Counted from the stretch's first letter, positions 12,188-24,272 are shown. The stretch: 64,000 nucleotides of DNA from Helicoverpa zea (GCF_022581195.2 NC_061472.1:5208001-5272000); one strand, 5' to 3'. Notes: generated by a model not told the origin, from the sequence alone. Numbers and translations: made by a program.

Positions 12188-14263
12188 TAATTGAGGCATC
12201 GAATTCTTCGAAAATTGTACGTTGCTTATTTATCGAGGCAACGTAAAAAGTATGTCGCTAAAGATATTTTTTTAATGTCTTTTTACATTTCCAGCAATAT
12301 TCTTAAGCATGCCAATAAAACTCAAGAATGTCATTAAAATTGAAATATTCTAATTCTATGGTTTTGCTTCAGATAAGAAAGTGGTGTAAAAAATAGTTAG
12401 GCTACTTAATAATCTTCGCAAAAAATATGTTTTAGCGATGAGCGATATAATTAAGTTACTTAAACCTACGTACTTAGTGTCGATTGGTTTTCCTTGTTCA
12501 TTAGCCCACTAATTTTTATATTTTTTAGCTTAGAAATACCCCATATCAGTCCGCCCACGTCAGTCTGCCCACGCGGCCACTGGTCCTCTCTGAGTATTTT
12601 TCGCCTATTTTTAAAAGTAAAAATATTGGTAAGTATATTTTAGAATAAATTATATAGAAGTCTTATCTATAGCTATTTATTAGATACCTACCTATTTACT
12701 TAAATCCCTTTGGTCTTTTAACAATACGTCATTGTAAATACCTGAAACTCACCTTAAATAATTTGAAATACCTACCTAAAAGATCAATTTTAATCATCTT
12801 ACTTACAATGAAAAATAAAAGCTTGTAAAAAGCAGGCTTAAAACCGCCATCTTGTACAAATAAGAAACATTTTAATTATCAAATCAATGCATTCACATAC
12901 ATAATTACATTCAATTATTATGACATAAGAGAAAAGCGTTCTAGTAACTGCAACAGTGCTTTTGTCCTGTTTCAGCTGACCGCAATGTCACACATGGTTT
13001 ACAAGTATTTTGTAATAAAACAGTCGGAATCTATTGTTTTATTTGCATGGATAACGGAAAATGTAGTACTTACTTTCAGAGTGGAAATATTCATACCGTT
13101 GAATTTTACTGTGTTACTATTTGATTATACGAAAAACATTTGATACCTTCATATTTAACTATTCTACATTCTACATAGGTACTCAACTATTAGGGGAGCT
13201 CGTGCAAATTATCGTTTTAATAAAGCTTTTTCTGGTTATAAATGATATCTAAACACCTACCAAATGAAATCAAAATGGAATGAATGTATTGTGTGCAAGT
13301 CGAAATGGCCAGAAAGATTGTCACTTGTGATAGATATGTCAGCAAACCGAAGAGTATCGAAGAAGAACGCTCCGTCGACACCAAATAAAATTGGAATTTA
13401 GAATCATAACTTTATCGCCATTCATTGATTTGTTTGAAAAACATTTACTGCAGTGTCGGTAGTCAACGTTCACGTTACAAAAGTTAATGTTTAAGTTTTA
13501 TGTCACAAATGAATAAATATATTTTAAGAATTTCAGTTGGAAATGATCTTTAAGCATAATGAGTGTTACCTATAGCTCCTTCCTCCACTAATATACTTTT
13601 TCTTTTCTCGTAAATACTGGGACCATAAACCGCAAGATAGGTAAATTACCCCTTTTTAATCCAATTTAAAATCATAAACAGTTGACGGAGCGATATCAGA
13701 TTGTCACAATAGATGACCGAACCTTATCGCGTGTGACAATGTATTCCATCATAATTCCATTTCATGGTGACGAACACTTAATCATGTCGTTGTTTAATTA
13801 AGTTTTACCTACTTCTTATCGAAATGAGGAAATAGAATATAACTGGTCCTAGGCGTATTTGTTAGGTAAGAACGAAGAAAAGACTGTACCTACCTATACC
13901 CATTTTATTGGTAGCTAAGGATCGGCTAATAAGTGGGAATCAGCTTCTTTCAAAAACTTCATTCTTATTCTTATAACTGTGATCTTATTATCTCGATCTC
14001 CTCTATAAAAGACAAAATTATCTACATAAATAATATCAGAAAAGGCATTAACATTTTACTACCATTTTCTTCTTTGAAATCACCTAATCGAATCATTTAA
14101 TGCCGAAGTTGAGGAACATCCTAGAATTTTCCCTTCATAACGATCCGAATGGCATCAGTACCTAATTTGATATTCGCAAAGTATTCTATGAATATTTCAA
14201 TAATTTGTCTCTCTTGTCGTGATCCGTCTTGCTCAATTTTATGGAATTGGATCTCACACTACT
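12188..14263. other. Intronic DNA without recognisable features
   Basis: AT-rich intron sequence with no supported gene. A short direct repeat of cagtcygcccacg units lies near 12547-12575. Confidence 0.35.
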
Positions 14264-14650
14264 GGGGCCCGATTCTCCTAACTTAATATTGTCAAAATCG
14301 AATAGAAATCGAATCGCAATATGATCGCAATAGCAGTTTTAACCATATCGGGCATTCTGCTACTAATATAAGACCAATCGTATTCCAACGACATTCGATT
14401 GGTTTGCGATTGGTCTGCTATTTTGGTGATTTTGGTCTATACGGTAGTTTGCTCTACAATCATATTGCAATAGTTAATCATTTGCAGACTAAATGATTCA
14501 TTATTGAATGACAGAAAAGGATAAAAACGTTTATTTCAAAGAAAAAATAGCGGAGTACCACATACGTTTCAATCGTAATCGAGTCGGGATTGGATCGCAG
14601 TCGAACGTGAATCGAGTGGCGCTTAAGTAAAATTAGGAGAATCGGGCCCC
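14264..14650 (+). mobile_element. MITE family A, copy 2
   Basis: The ends are GGGGCCCGATTCTCCTAA and its complement, 387 bp apart. The interior is collinear with the copy at 48933 and reversed relative to 8241. The 78-codon minus frame across its right end is accidental. Confidence 0.8.
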
Positions 14651-16484
14651 TGGAATTTACCTTTGCTTTTGTGAGGTTTGTAAGCCCGTTGATCAGGATC
14701 TGGGGGGCGTTCAACGTACTTACACATGTTATCGTAAACTATCGTATGTCATGAGTGTACTATTGATTACTACAAAGGGTCTAATCGGTTAGTTATAATA
14801 TCCCTACAAATAGGTGTAACACATGGCTCCGTTAAACAAATAATTTCCGAGTAAAACGTTACTTTTTAACACGTAAGATACCGTCGCGAGCGTAATGTCA
14901 TAGAACGGTATCGAATTAGCATCGTTTGCGCTGCCGAAGCTGCCGTGGTATAACAAATAGATTTGACTGAAGTTCATTAAACCTTGGAGAGAATAAAAAA
15001 AATCTCTAGGTATTTATCCACAAAGGTTTTGAAAAATTCTATCTAAGCCATTATTTTTCCCATCTTTCGATCACCCTGCTCGTTTCAACCGTAAAACGTA
15101 ATCAGCTGAATGGGAGTTATTTATAGATACGATTAAAGTCACCCTTTGTTGATGTTTATTTTTATGTACAGTACCTATCAACTTTATTATACCTAAGTAC
15201 CTACCGATGTGTCATATATTTATCGTTAACAAGGGCCCGATGGTCTAATAAAATACGAATCTGTAAACACGAAATGACGACGTGATTATCGCTTAGAAAC
15301 GTAATTTCCATATACTGACTTATTTAACTTTCTACTATATAGCGGTTTTCCAATTGAAAATTGAATTTTTGTCTCAGGTTTTGGCCCATATAGTTTTAAA
15401 CGAGTTTATGAACGATATGTTCCTATTTGGGCCAATAACATAAATTAGTTGAATGAATTCCCAATGTACCTACCATCATAGATCTTATTACTTACTTTTC
15501 AGTTTTCTATGGGTTCCATAGGAAACTATGAAAGTCTGGATAGTTAATTACGTAGAGCGACTAGACATAATATTGGGCGGCCGCACCTAATTTCCATACT
15601 ACCGACTTGGTGCAAAGTTCGTTGACCTAGTAATCCACTATGCGCTCCACTTTTCGGTAACTGTCGCTATAATTAATTAGCACACGGGCCGTATTATGAT
15701 TCGTTAATGTTAGCCAGATTCTAGCACGATGCATATGGAGAGCAATGCTGTGAAATGGATGGATGGATGGAAGTAGTATGTCCCATCTGGGAAAATCACA
15801 AAAAGGTCCTAGAAAACATGCGTGTTACCCAGTTCTAAGTCATTTAAAATTAAACTATTCTTATAGGTACGACCTCCAAGAATTAAGAAATTACCTATGA
15901 TACGAAGTTGACGAAAATTAAAAACCTACCAATTCTGACATCAGTCATTTCAGCATCATTTTGTCATCAATATAATGTTTTGTTGATGTATTTTTATAAA
16001 ATTTTAATTATACACTTTTTATAGAGATATTACTGAAAATTGGAATGTGATGAATGCCTATGGGTACTCTTCATCAGTAACTCTACAGTCAGCATGATCG
16101 AAAATCTTAAGTCGCTTACGTTGGTTTACAAATTCTAAGCAAACATACCTACTTTAAGTGTCAATATATTCATTCATGATACACGAAAATAAAGCAAATG
16201 AATGGACGTGGCAGTCTAATGATGATCTAACGAATAATCGTGTTTATTATTGTCATTGTTAAGCAATAATTACATTTAATTAACTGGTGTAATGAGCAGC
16301 TGTTAATGTATGGTAAGTACTAAAGGGTTTTGTGTTTGAAAGTTTTCATTCAGTTGTAATTAATATAACTTCCTCCACTAGGGACCTAGGTACTATGAGT
16401 AACACTTAACAGGCAAGCTAACGTAGGTAACATTAGTATTGCAGTCCTGAACTTCTAATAAATGGCATTTATCTTTGGTTACAG
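14651..16484. other. Intronic DNA up to the FucTA start exon
   Basis: No gene or element was recognised. It ends with a good acceptor (atctttggttacag|atg) at 16484. Confidence 0.4.
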
Positions 16485-16573
16485 ATGTCAAAAGTAAGCA
16501 GAAGACGATAGTGCGGGGGGCCGGGATGCAGGCGGCGGCAGGGGCGGTCATGCTCGCGGTCCGGGCAGGATAG
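16485..16573 (+). promoter_or_regulatory. 5' leader of FucTA with two upstream ORFs
   Basis: Between the splice acceptor at 16484 and the main start at 16588 lie two short ATG frames. One is 16485-16511 (8 codons plus stop); the other is 16526-16573 (15 codons plus stop), which closes 14 bases before the main ATG. Both are out of frame with or closed before the coding sequence, so they could lower translation of the fucosyltransferase. That effect is inferred, not shown. Confidence 0.5.
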
Positions 16574-16587
16574 CCGGCGCTCGCAGC

Positions 16588-19500
16588 ATGTGGGTGCGGG
16601 CGGCGCGCGCGATGCGGGCCCTGCGCCGGGCAGCGCTGCTGGTGCCCCTGGCACTCACGGCGCTGCTGTTGTTGCTGCTGCCGCGCCCGCCGGCCCTCGC
16701 ACCCGCGCCACGGAGCCCCTCCCCCCCACCACCGCTAAGGGTTGACTTGCACATTGAGGTAAACAACCAAAATTAATAGGAATTTAATAGGAATCTACTT
16801 TCAATCTACACTTGGCGACGCGCAAGTTCCAGTTTCTTCAAATTTAGCTTCCCATACTTAGGTACGTTGTGAAATGATTGAAGGTGGGAGACATACGGTA
16901 TCTAATCTCTCTGATCGTCCAATATTACCTACCAGCGATTTAAACCATCGCGTTGTTTCGTGAATGAGAATGTTGGTTGTTGATGCTATCAGCCAAACCA
17001 ACCAACCAACCAAACCAACCAAATAATTCGTGGCCTCCAACGTAATCTGAATCGGAACTAGACGGAATAACAAGATGCACTCCACCGTTGCAATAACGAA
17101 CACCGGTTAATGAAGTGTAAATATTTAACAATTGTTGTGTATCTATGCACGCGTCGGCTTCCGTAAATAAAGCAGTGCGCTACCGACCACCGGCCGTTTC
17201 ACTTGTGTCCTATATCCGCGTCCCAGTCCGCATACCTAACATTGGCGACGAGCGTATATCTGCGCGTAAAAAGGATAAACCACGTGTTGTAAAGTGTTTA
17301 CAATTATAAAGTGAGTGAAAATGGCGAATAATGTGCAATTCGGCATATTAAGTACGTTCGACCACAATTCTCAAACATGGCGGACATACAAAAGCCGTAT
17401 AGGACAATATTTTGTCGCCAACGACATTAACGAGACAACTGATGCGTCGGGCAAGAAAAGAAAAGCCATCCTTCTTAGCGCACTCACTGAGGGCACATAT
17501 AAATTGACTACGGATTTGGTGCGGCCCAAGGACATAGAAAACGTGCCGTACGAAGACCTCCTGTCTGCGCTGGACGAGCATTTCACCCCAAAATGCGTTG
17601 GGTTTGGGGAAAGGCACAATTTTTATATAGCAGTCCAACAAGCAGGAGAAACGTATTCTCAATGGGCCGCGAGATTGCGCGGGCTCACGGAGAAGTGCAA
17701 GTTTCATAATGTAGAAGAGGCACTTCGCGACAAATTTATAATGGGTATGCTGCCCGGTCGCGAAAAAGAAAAAATATATACCAAGGACCTGGCGGACCTT
17801 ACACTGGCTAAGGTCGTGGAGTTGGCGGAGAATTTGAGCCGAGGCCGCGCCGCCGCCGCCGCAAGTGCGGGCGCAGGCGCGGGCTCGGGCGCCGCTGGCG
17901 CGGCCCCTGACGCTGCCGCGGCGTCTATATCCACGGCGACGGAGCAGCTTTACAAAATTGCTCAGAAAAGTGTTAGTGTAGGGAAAGTAAAGTGTGGTGT
18001 GTGCGGTTTCTCTAACCACAAATCTGCAGATTGCAGATTCGCTAATTATGTGTGCAAGAAATGTCACGTAAAAGGGCATTTACGTAAAATGTGCGGGAAA
18101 GTGAACTACGTGGTGGTAGGAAACGGTGACAAGGGTGAAAGTGACGGAGATGATGACGGTGAGCTATTTTATATCCGTTCCTTCAGAGGCGAACCCATGG
18201 TGGAAACGATTTTTGTAAATGACATTCCGTTTGAGTTCCAAGTAGATAGCGGGTCCGCGGTCACGGTAGTGTCGGAGGGGTTCTACGAGACACATTTTAA
18301 AAATGTGCCACTAGCAAGTACTCGTAAACAACTAATGACCTATAACGGTGGCAAAATTATATGTTTAGGTACGTTAAATTTACCTATTAGCTATGCAGAA
18401 CAAACACGGAATATAGCGCTTTACGTGGTCAGGGACGGAGGCCCACCGCTGCTGGGGCGGGATTTCATATCTTTATTCAATTTGCAGTTGACGGGCGCTC
18501 CAGTAAATTACGTTAAGTCAGAAGATTCCGTGCAGGAATTACAAAAAAAATATTCAGACCTATTTTCATCTAAATTAGGAACGTTTAATAAATATGTTAT
18601 TAAACTATCGCTGAAAGAAGGTTCAAAACCGGTTTTCTGCAAAGCTCGGCCGGTAGCATTCGCATTACGAGACAAGGTTAACGAAGAAATCGATAGACTA
18701 GTCGATTTAGGTATTCTCGAACCGGTCGAGTACTCAGAATACGCATCCCCGATAGTTCCCGTGTTAAAGCGCAACGGGACAGTCAGGCTGTGCGCTGACT
18801 ATTCCGTATCTATCAACAAGCAGCTGCTTGTCGAACAGTATCCACTTCCCACTACGAATGAGTTATTCTCAAAAATCCATGGCGGCGAACAATATAGCAA
18901 ACTCGATTTATCAATGGCGTACAATCAATTTGTATTAGATGACGAATCAAAAAACCTAACATGCATCAATACCAACCGTGGTTTATATAGGTTCACGCGT
19001 CTGGTTTTCGGGTTGGCTAGCGCGCCGTCCATATTTCAACGCGCCATGGAAAGTGTTTTAGCTGGGTTAAAAGGAGTTGTCTGTATGCTTGACGATATTT
19101 TAGTCACGGGTAAAAACCGACGGGAACACCTAGAAAATCTGAATGCGGTTTTAAAGCGTCTACAAAATGCTGGATTAACGTTACAGAAAGAAAAATGTAG
19201 TTTTTTTCAGGACGAAGTCAGTTATCTAGGTTATATTATTACGAAAAACGGTCTTAAGAAATCACCAGAGAAAATTAAAGCAATGATTGAGGCACCGGTG
19301 CCCACAAATGTCAGCCAGTTGCAATCATTTTTAGGGTTAATTAATTACTACAGGAATTTTATACCTAATACATCCACCATTCTCAGTCCATTATATGACT
19401 TATTAAAAAAAGATAATAAGTGGGAATGGACTAGTAGGCATGACTCGGCTTTTAGGGAAATAAAGGAGTTAATGACGTCGGACCAAATACTTGCTCATTA

Positions 19501-22500
19501 TGACCCAAACTCGCAATTAATATTAACAGTGGATGCTTCTCCGAGCGGGTTAGGAGCGATCTTATCACAAATAGGCAAGGACGGGGTTGAACGACCTATT
19601 TCATTCGCTTCACGTACGTTGAATGCCGCGGAAAAACGTTATGCGCAAATTCAAAAGGAGGCTACAGCCATTATTTACGGCGTGAGGCGATTCCACCAGT
19701 ACCTCTATGGTAGATTCAATCCTTTCATTCTAAGAACAGATCATAAACCATTATTATCAATTTTTGGTCCATATAAAGGTATCCCCGAAATGTCAGCAAA
19801 CAGATTGCAAAGGTACGCGTTGTTTTTAAGTAGTTATAACTATAAAATTGAATACGTGCGCAGCGTTGACAACAGCGCGGATTACCTGTCCCGTTCTAGC
19901 CTACCGCGCTCGCGCCACGAGTGCGCGTGTACCGAACAGTGCCGGTGTTGTGATTGCGAGGTGGCATATGACCGCGCGACTTATGTTTGTTTTGTTATAG
20001 ATAGTAGCATGCCCGTAACGCTAGATAAATTACGTGATGAAACAAAAGCTGACGATGTTTTAAAACGCGTGATTAATTATATTTTAAATGGTTGGCCACC
20101 GAGGGAAAATGACAGTCGTCTTAAGCCATTTTATTTATGTAAGACACAATTATCTTACGAGAATGGTTGCGTAATGCGGGGTCATAAGATAGTTATACCA
20201 ACGGGGCTATATGAACGAATTTTGAAAGAGTTACATTCTTCTCACTTAGGTATAGTTAAAACCAAGGCCGAAGCTCGATCAAGGTTTTGGTTTCCAGGGA
20301 TTGATCAGGCGGTAGAAAAAATGATAAATTTATGCGATATATGCATTCAATTACGAGCTTCCCCCTCGCGCGCCACTGTAGTGCATTGGAGCACTCCACC
20401 CAGCCCGTTCGATAGGATTCATATAGATTTTTTGGGACCGATAAGGGGTTGTGTCTATTTAGTGGCAGTAGATGCTTACTCTAAGTGGTTAGAAGTATAT
20501 GAGATGAATGCCGCCACGTCTTCAACGGCGGTAATCAGAAAACTTCATGAGTTAATTTCGAGGTTCGGTGTTCCAAAAACGATTGTAAGTGATAATGGCA
20601 CAGCATTTTGCTCACAAGAGTTTCAATTGTTCTGCGCGACTAACGGAATAGTGCATATCACGTCACCGGTTTATCATCCGCCTAGCAACGGCCAGGCAGA
20701 AAGCTTTGTAAAGATTGTAAAAAAAGGTATAAAGTCTTGTTTATTGTCTAGTAATAGTACGAAGGATACATCAAAAAAGTTACTTAAATACCTTATGGAT
20801 TATAGGAATTCGGTTCATTCCACTACGGGTTTGTCTCCTGCTCAACTAGTTTTCGGTCACAAGTTGAGAACGCGGTTGGACTTGCTCAAGCCTCCGTCGT
20901 CTGCACCCTTGTCATCGCCTATGTCTAACCTTAGTAAACACCAACAGTGTATGCCAACTAAACAGACCAAAGAACTTAAAATTAATAGTTTTAAGGAAAA
21001 CGATATTGTTTTATATAAGAAATTTATTAATAATTTAAAGTATACATGGTGTAAAGGCGTAGTATTAAAAAAAATAGGCAAAGTAGTGTATTTAGTGAAA
21101 GACATTAGTAGTTCGGAAAGTTATAAAAGACATGTAAATCAGCTGTTGCTTTACAAAGGAACCATTAATGGGGGACGAGATGTTAAAGTAAACTTACCTG
21201 GGTCGTCGCCGTCGCCGCCGCCATCGTCGCCGTCACCGCCGCCATCGTCGCCATCGCCGCCGCCATCGTCGCCGTCGCCATCGCCGCCGCCATCGTCGCT
21301 GCCGCCATCGCCGTCGGTTCTGCCATCGCCACCATCACCAACTCGGTCGGCATCCTCGCCTCATCCATTGGCATCTCAGGGCAGGCAGGGGGAAAATAGA
21401 AGGCAAGAAGTGTACGAGCCAAGGGAGGAAGATGAGATGAACGATGAGAATGGAAGTCAGAGTAGCCCGGAGGAGGACTTTCAGGAAGCGGAAACGACCA
21501 GTGTAGTAGAAACCCCACCCAGAATGGTGTTACGCAAAAACCCTACGCGTAATAAAAAGTATTTTTAGTTATTATTGTTATAGTTATTAAGGAGTTAGAA
21601 GTTATGCAAATAACTAGAGGGAGGAATGTTGTGTATCTATGCACGCGTCGGCTTCCGTAAATAAAGCAGTGCGCTACCGACCACCGGCCGTTTCACTTGT
21701 GTCCTATATCCGCGTCCCAGTCCGCATACCTAACAACAATGTAAGATTGTTTAAATATTCTTTTACTTTCTCATAACATGTGCATTTAGGTGTACGGTTA
21801 TCTTCACATTTCTCAGGAGTGACGGTTTCTGTCATTCTCTTGTTATCATTTCATCAAACATCTGACTAGTAAATACCTATGATCTGGGTTCCTGATTAAT
21901 GGGGAAGCTGGAATCACTACAGGGTTTTTCTTCAATCACGGTCGATTTTGATTAAATACTGAGTGAACGAACCATTGTTTTGTGTTTGTCTAATGTGGCG
22001 GACCATGCAATCCTCCTTGTTGGTATACAAAGTTGTAAAAGCAAAACTCTTTTTTGCAGCCCGGCAAAAGGGGATACAAACAACTGATTGTGCTCATTTT
22101 ACGTTGCCGTTGTTGCTAAAACGCAGACATTAGACTGTTAGAAATATAAACGCTGGCTGATGGCTCCATTTTTGACAGTTGTTTGTTGTATTTAATTTCA
22201 GAACGCTATCACGGAATCGGACTACGCAATAGGTCATGAAGACGAGACTACTAAGCTCCCGTGGTTCATGCGTGGAGGTGAACATCGTCCAAAGGAGTAC
22301 GACCCTGAGGCTAAGCTGTTTCCTGAAGATTCACCAGGGGACGACAGGTACCTACTCGTTCATGGACTAGCTTTACTTGACAGAACAGTGGTCCTCTTTG
22401 CTGTGTCGAGAAACGATTGTATGTACTTCGGAGTGCATAAGACTTTACTTAACTCAATTTTCTGTTGTTGCAGAGTCGTTAATCAACTAATGTATACGCT

Positions 22501-24272
22501 ACCAAAAGACGAAGATGTGCCTATAAAGAAAATCTTGCTAGCAAACGGATTAGGAGCGTGGGGAGTGTCAGGAGGTCGGACTGAGTTTATCCGGAACAAG
22601 TGTCCTGTAGACCGCTGCACTCTGACTGCAGATGCCCGAGATGCCGCTTCGGCTGACGCTATACTCTACAAAGATCACCACACTCCGTTCAATATAAAAC
22701 GTTCACCCAAACAGGTCATTACATAAAATTTTCTATTTTTATTGAAAAAACGTTATACCTAGTTGTTTTTTTGAACGGGTAGATTGGGAATCATCATCTT
22801 ATTGATCCTAAGAAAGATCGGATCAATTTAAGCTATCTTCATATCTTGAAAACTTGGTTTTTCATCGAATCGCCGAAACCTACTCATATAATTGCCACTG
22901 AATATCTTCTTTATATTCTAGATCTGGATCCTGTACTACCTAGAATGTCCGTACCACACGGCGTCACTGCGGCCGTCATCAGTGGACGTGTTCAACTGGA
23001 CATCCACTTACCGCCGGGACTCAGACATCGTGGCGCCCTACGAACACTGGGTCTACTACGATCCCCTCATCACCGAGAAAGATCTTGATAGGAACTTTGC
23101 TGCTAATAAAACTAAAAAGGTAAACATAACTTATACAAGAGTGTAGGGCAGTTTGCATTGCGAAGTTTGAAACCACGGGAAAGACTTCATTTTCCGAGTT
23201 GCAAACAGTTTAATGTTGTCATTCGATCAGACGGTCATCAGCTGATGTAACAGATCTGACTGATTGACCTAAAATAAAACTGTCACTCGCAGGTCCAAAG
23301 AAGCTCTATCTTCTATCTCAAGAACAGATTAACACCGAAGCTTTTTTATCAGGTGGCGTGGTTCGTATCGAACTGTCACGCTCGCAATCGACGGCTGCAG
23401 TACGCGAGGCAGCTCAGCAAGTACATCCAGGTGGATATCTACGGCGCCTGCGGAGCGCATCACTGCCCCCGCACCGACCCCAACTGCCTCGAGATGCTCG
23501 ACAAAGACTACAAGTTTTACCTCGCCTTCGAGAACTCCAACTGCCGTGATTACGTCACTGAGAAGTTCTTCGTCAACGGATTGCAGTTAGTTTTGCTTTT
23601 CATCACCAGTTTCAGTTGTCACCTGATTCATCTATTAGTTTGTCTTTCGTACTTAAAAGTGCTGTCATGTGGCATGTTCTATATTTATTTGTCTTCAGCT
23701 TGAGTCAAATGTGTTAATACGAAATTTCTTGGTTGCAGACACAACGTACTGCCAATAGTGATGGGGGCCCGTGCGTCGGAGTACGCGGCCCTGGCCCCGC
23801 ACAACTCATACGTCCACGTTGAAGAGTTCGCCAGCCCCGAAGAGCTCGCCATGTATCTACGACGTCTTGATGAAGACGATAATTTATATAATTCTTACTT
23901 CAAGTGGAAGGTAAGAAGGACCTGTACATAACAGAGTAGTGTAGTTAAATTGTTTATGGAAGCTCCATATCAAAACGTATGTGTCAGAACTGCTTTTCAA
24001 ACACACGTGCGGGACGGAGGTTGATCGATAGAGTAAATAGATTGTAGTCGTAGAGCTATTGAAATGATAACCATTCCATAACTTCTGTTCATCAGGGTAC
24101 AGGAGAGTTCATAAACACGTACTTCTTCTGCCGCGTGTGCGCGATGGTGCACGCGAACGAGCGGCGCCAGCGCAGCGCGCACTACGACGACGTGCAGGCG
24201 TGGTGGCGCGACGGCGCCTGCACGCGCTCCGAGTGGCGCACCATGCAGAAAGACACCCGCGACAACGGCTAG
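16588..24272 (+). CDS. FucTA: Glycoprotein alpha-1,3-fucosyltransferase A
   Basis: GT10 enzyme that transfers fucose from GDP-fucose to the core GlcNAc of N-glycans in the Golgi. Seven coding exons join in frame to 445 aa: 16588-16758, 22202-22347, 22474-22714, 22922-23119, 23353-23585, 23739-23910, 24096-24272. The N-terminus fits a type II membrane protein: a short basic tail, a Leu/Ala-rich membrane segment (about residues 17-33) and a Pro-rich stem. Family signatures are FNWTSTYRRDSDIVAPY in exon 4, the GDP-fucose-binding region FENSNCRDYVTEKFF in exon 5, and a C-terminal CRVC pair. I chose the ATG at 16588 because it opens the only frame reading into the exon 1 donor. A 4.6 kb gypsy element occupies the intron between exons 1 and 2 but should be spliced out. 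Family identity is firm; exact substrate preference is assigned by homology. Confidence 0.9.
16759..17127. other. FucTA intron before the gypsy insertion
   Basis: Intron sequence starting at the donor gag|gtaaac. It holds a short CCAA-rich simple repeat near 16992-17020 and otherwise no recognised feature. Confidence 0.5.
17133..17241 (+). repeat. 5' LTR of the mag-like element
   Basis: 109 bp, TG...CA bounded, with an internal aataaa that can serve as the polyadenylation signal. It is identical to 21627-21735. Confidence 0.93.
17243..17254 (+). other. Primer-binding site of the mag-like element
   Basis: TGGCGACGAGCG begins one base after the LTR. TGG pairs with the CCA end of a tRNA. A serine tRNA would fit what I recall of mag elements, but the tRNA was not matched here. 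Confidence 0.65.
17321..21568 (+). CDS. Gag-Pol polyprotein of the mag-like gypsy element
   Basis: One uninterrupted frame of about 1415 codons encodes everything needed for retrotransposition. Positions count from two codons upstream of the first ATG (17321). Order: a gag region; an Ala/Gly run (179-203); two zinc knuckles (227-260, CxxC-x4-H-x4-C type); an aspartic protease with VDSGSAV (DSG 311-313); reverse transcriptase with Asp531 and MLDD at 591-594, where the usual Y/F is replaced by M-L; RNase H with Asp740, Glu782 and Asp809; an integrase with an HHCC zinc site (973-1010) and catalytic Asp1038, Asp1093, Glu1129. The tail has a Ser/Pro repeat (1296-1345). Gag and Pol need no frameshift, so the Gag excess must come from processing or another mechanism. 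No inactivating change was seen. Confidence 0.93.
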   Translation: MANNVQFGILSTFDHNSQTWRTYKSRIGQYFVANDINETTDASGKKRKAILLSALTEGTYKLTTDLVRPKDIENVPYEDLLSALDEHFTPKCVGFGERHNFYIAVQQAGETYSQWAARLRGLTEKCKFHNVEEALRDKFIMGMLPGREKEKIYTKDLADLTLAKVVELAENLSRGRAAAAASAGAGAGSGAAGAAPDAAAASISTATEQLYKIAQKSVSVGKVKCGVCGFSNHKSADCRFANYVCKKCHVKGHLRKMCGKVNYVVVGNGDKGESDGDDDGELFYIRSFRGEPMVETIFVNDIPFEFQVDSGSAVTVVSEGFYETHFKNVPLASTRKQLMTYNGGKIICLGTLNLPISYAEQTRNIALYVVRDGGPPLLGRDFISLFNLQLTGAPVNYVKSEDSVQELQKKYSDLFSSKLGTFNKYVIKLSLKEGSKPVFCKARPVAFALRDKVNEEIDRLVDLGILEPVEYSEYASPIVPVLKRNGTVRLCADYSVSINKQLLVEQYPLPTTNELFSKIHGGEQYSKLDLSMAYNQFVLDDESKNLTCINTNRGLYRFTRLVFGLASAPSIFQRAMESVLAGLKGVVCMLDDILVTGKNRREHLENLNAVLKRLQNAGLTLQKEKCSFFQDEVSYLGYIITKNGLKKSPEKIKAMIEAPVPTNVSQLQSFLGLINYYRNFIPNTSTILSPLYDLLKKDNKWEWTSRHDSAFREIKELMTSDQILAHYDPNSQLILTVDASPSGLGAILSQIGKDGVERPISFASRTLNAAEKRYAQIQKEATAIIYGVRRFHQYLYGRFNPFILRTDHKPLLSIFGPYKGIPEMSANRLQRYALFLSSYNYKIEYVRSVDNSADYLSRSSLPRSRHECACTEQCRCCDCEVAYDRATYVCFVIDSSMPVTLDKLRDETKADDVLKRVINYILNGWPPRENDSRLKPFYLCKTQLSYENGCVMRGHKIVIPTGLYERILKELHSSHLGIVKTKAEARSRFWFPGIDQAVEKMINLCDICIQLRASPSRATVVHWSTPPSPFDRIHIDFLGPIRGCVYLVAVDAYSKWLEVYEMNAATSSTAVIRKLHELISRFGVPKTIVSDNGTAFCSQEFQLFCATNGIVHITSPVYHPPSNGQAESFVKIVKKGIKSCLLSSNSTKDTSKKLLKYLMDYRNSVHSTTGLSPAQLVFGHKLRTRLDLLKPPSSAPLSSPMSNLSKHQQCMPTKQTKELKINSFKENDIVLYKKFINNLKYTWCKGVVLKKIGKVVYLVKDISSSESYKRHVNQLLLYKGTINGGRDVKVNLPGSSPSPPPSSPSPPPSSPSPPPSSPSPSPPPSSLPPSPSVLPSPPSPTRSASSPHPLASQGRQGENRRQEVYEPREEDEMNDENGSQSSPEEDFQEAETTSVVETPPRMVLRKNPTRNKKYF
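21612..21626 (+). other. Polypurine tract of the mag-like element
   Basis: The purine-rich run agagggaggaa directly abuts the 3' LTR, the expected place for plus-strand priming. Confidence 0.8.
21627..21735 (+). repeat. 3' LTR of the mag-like element
   Basis: Identical to the 5' LTR and followed by the duplicated target acaat. Confidence 0.93.
21741..22201. other. FucTA intron after the gypsy insertion
   Basis: Plain intron sequence that ends at the acceptor tttaatttcag before exon 2. Nothing else was recognised. Confidence 0.5.

Larger units (their letters stand above)
17133..21735 (+). mobile_element. Intact Ty3/gypsy LTR retrotransposon, mag-like
   Basis: Two LTRs of 109 bp (17133-17241 and 21627-21735) read identical base for base and run from TGTTGTG to CCTAACA. 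They are flanked by the 5-bp duplication acaat (17128-17132 and 21736-21740). A primer-binding site starting TGGCGACGAGCG follows the left LTR after one base, and a purine tract (agagggaggaa) precedes the right LTR. A single long frame fills the inside. Very short LTRs and a one-frame gag-pol are features of the mag clade first known from silkworm; there is no env-like frame. Identical LTRs imply a recent insertion. Confidence 0.93.

Noticed and set aside
16469..16766. Overlapping GC-rich frames on the minus strand
   Set aside because: They are shadows of the FucTA leader exon, which has a convincing membrane segment and splice donor on the plus strand.
17348..18079. 243-codon minus-strand frame
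   Set aside because: It is the complement of the gag region of the mag-like element, with no known domain and a composition set by the opposite strand.
21183..21518. Minus-strand Met/Ala/Thr-rich frame of 111 codons
   Set aside because: It is the complement of the Ser/Pro repeat in the gypsy polyprotein.
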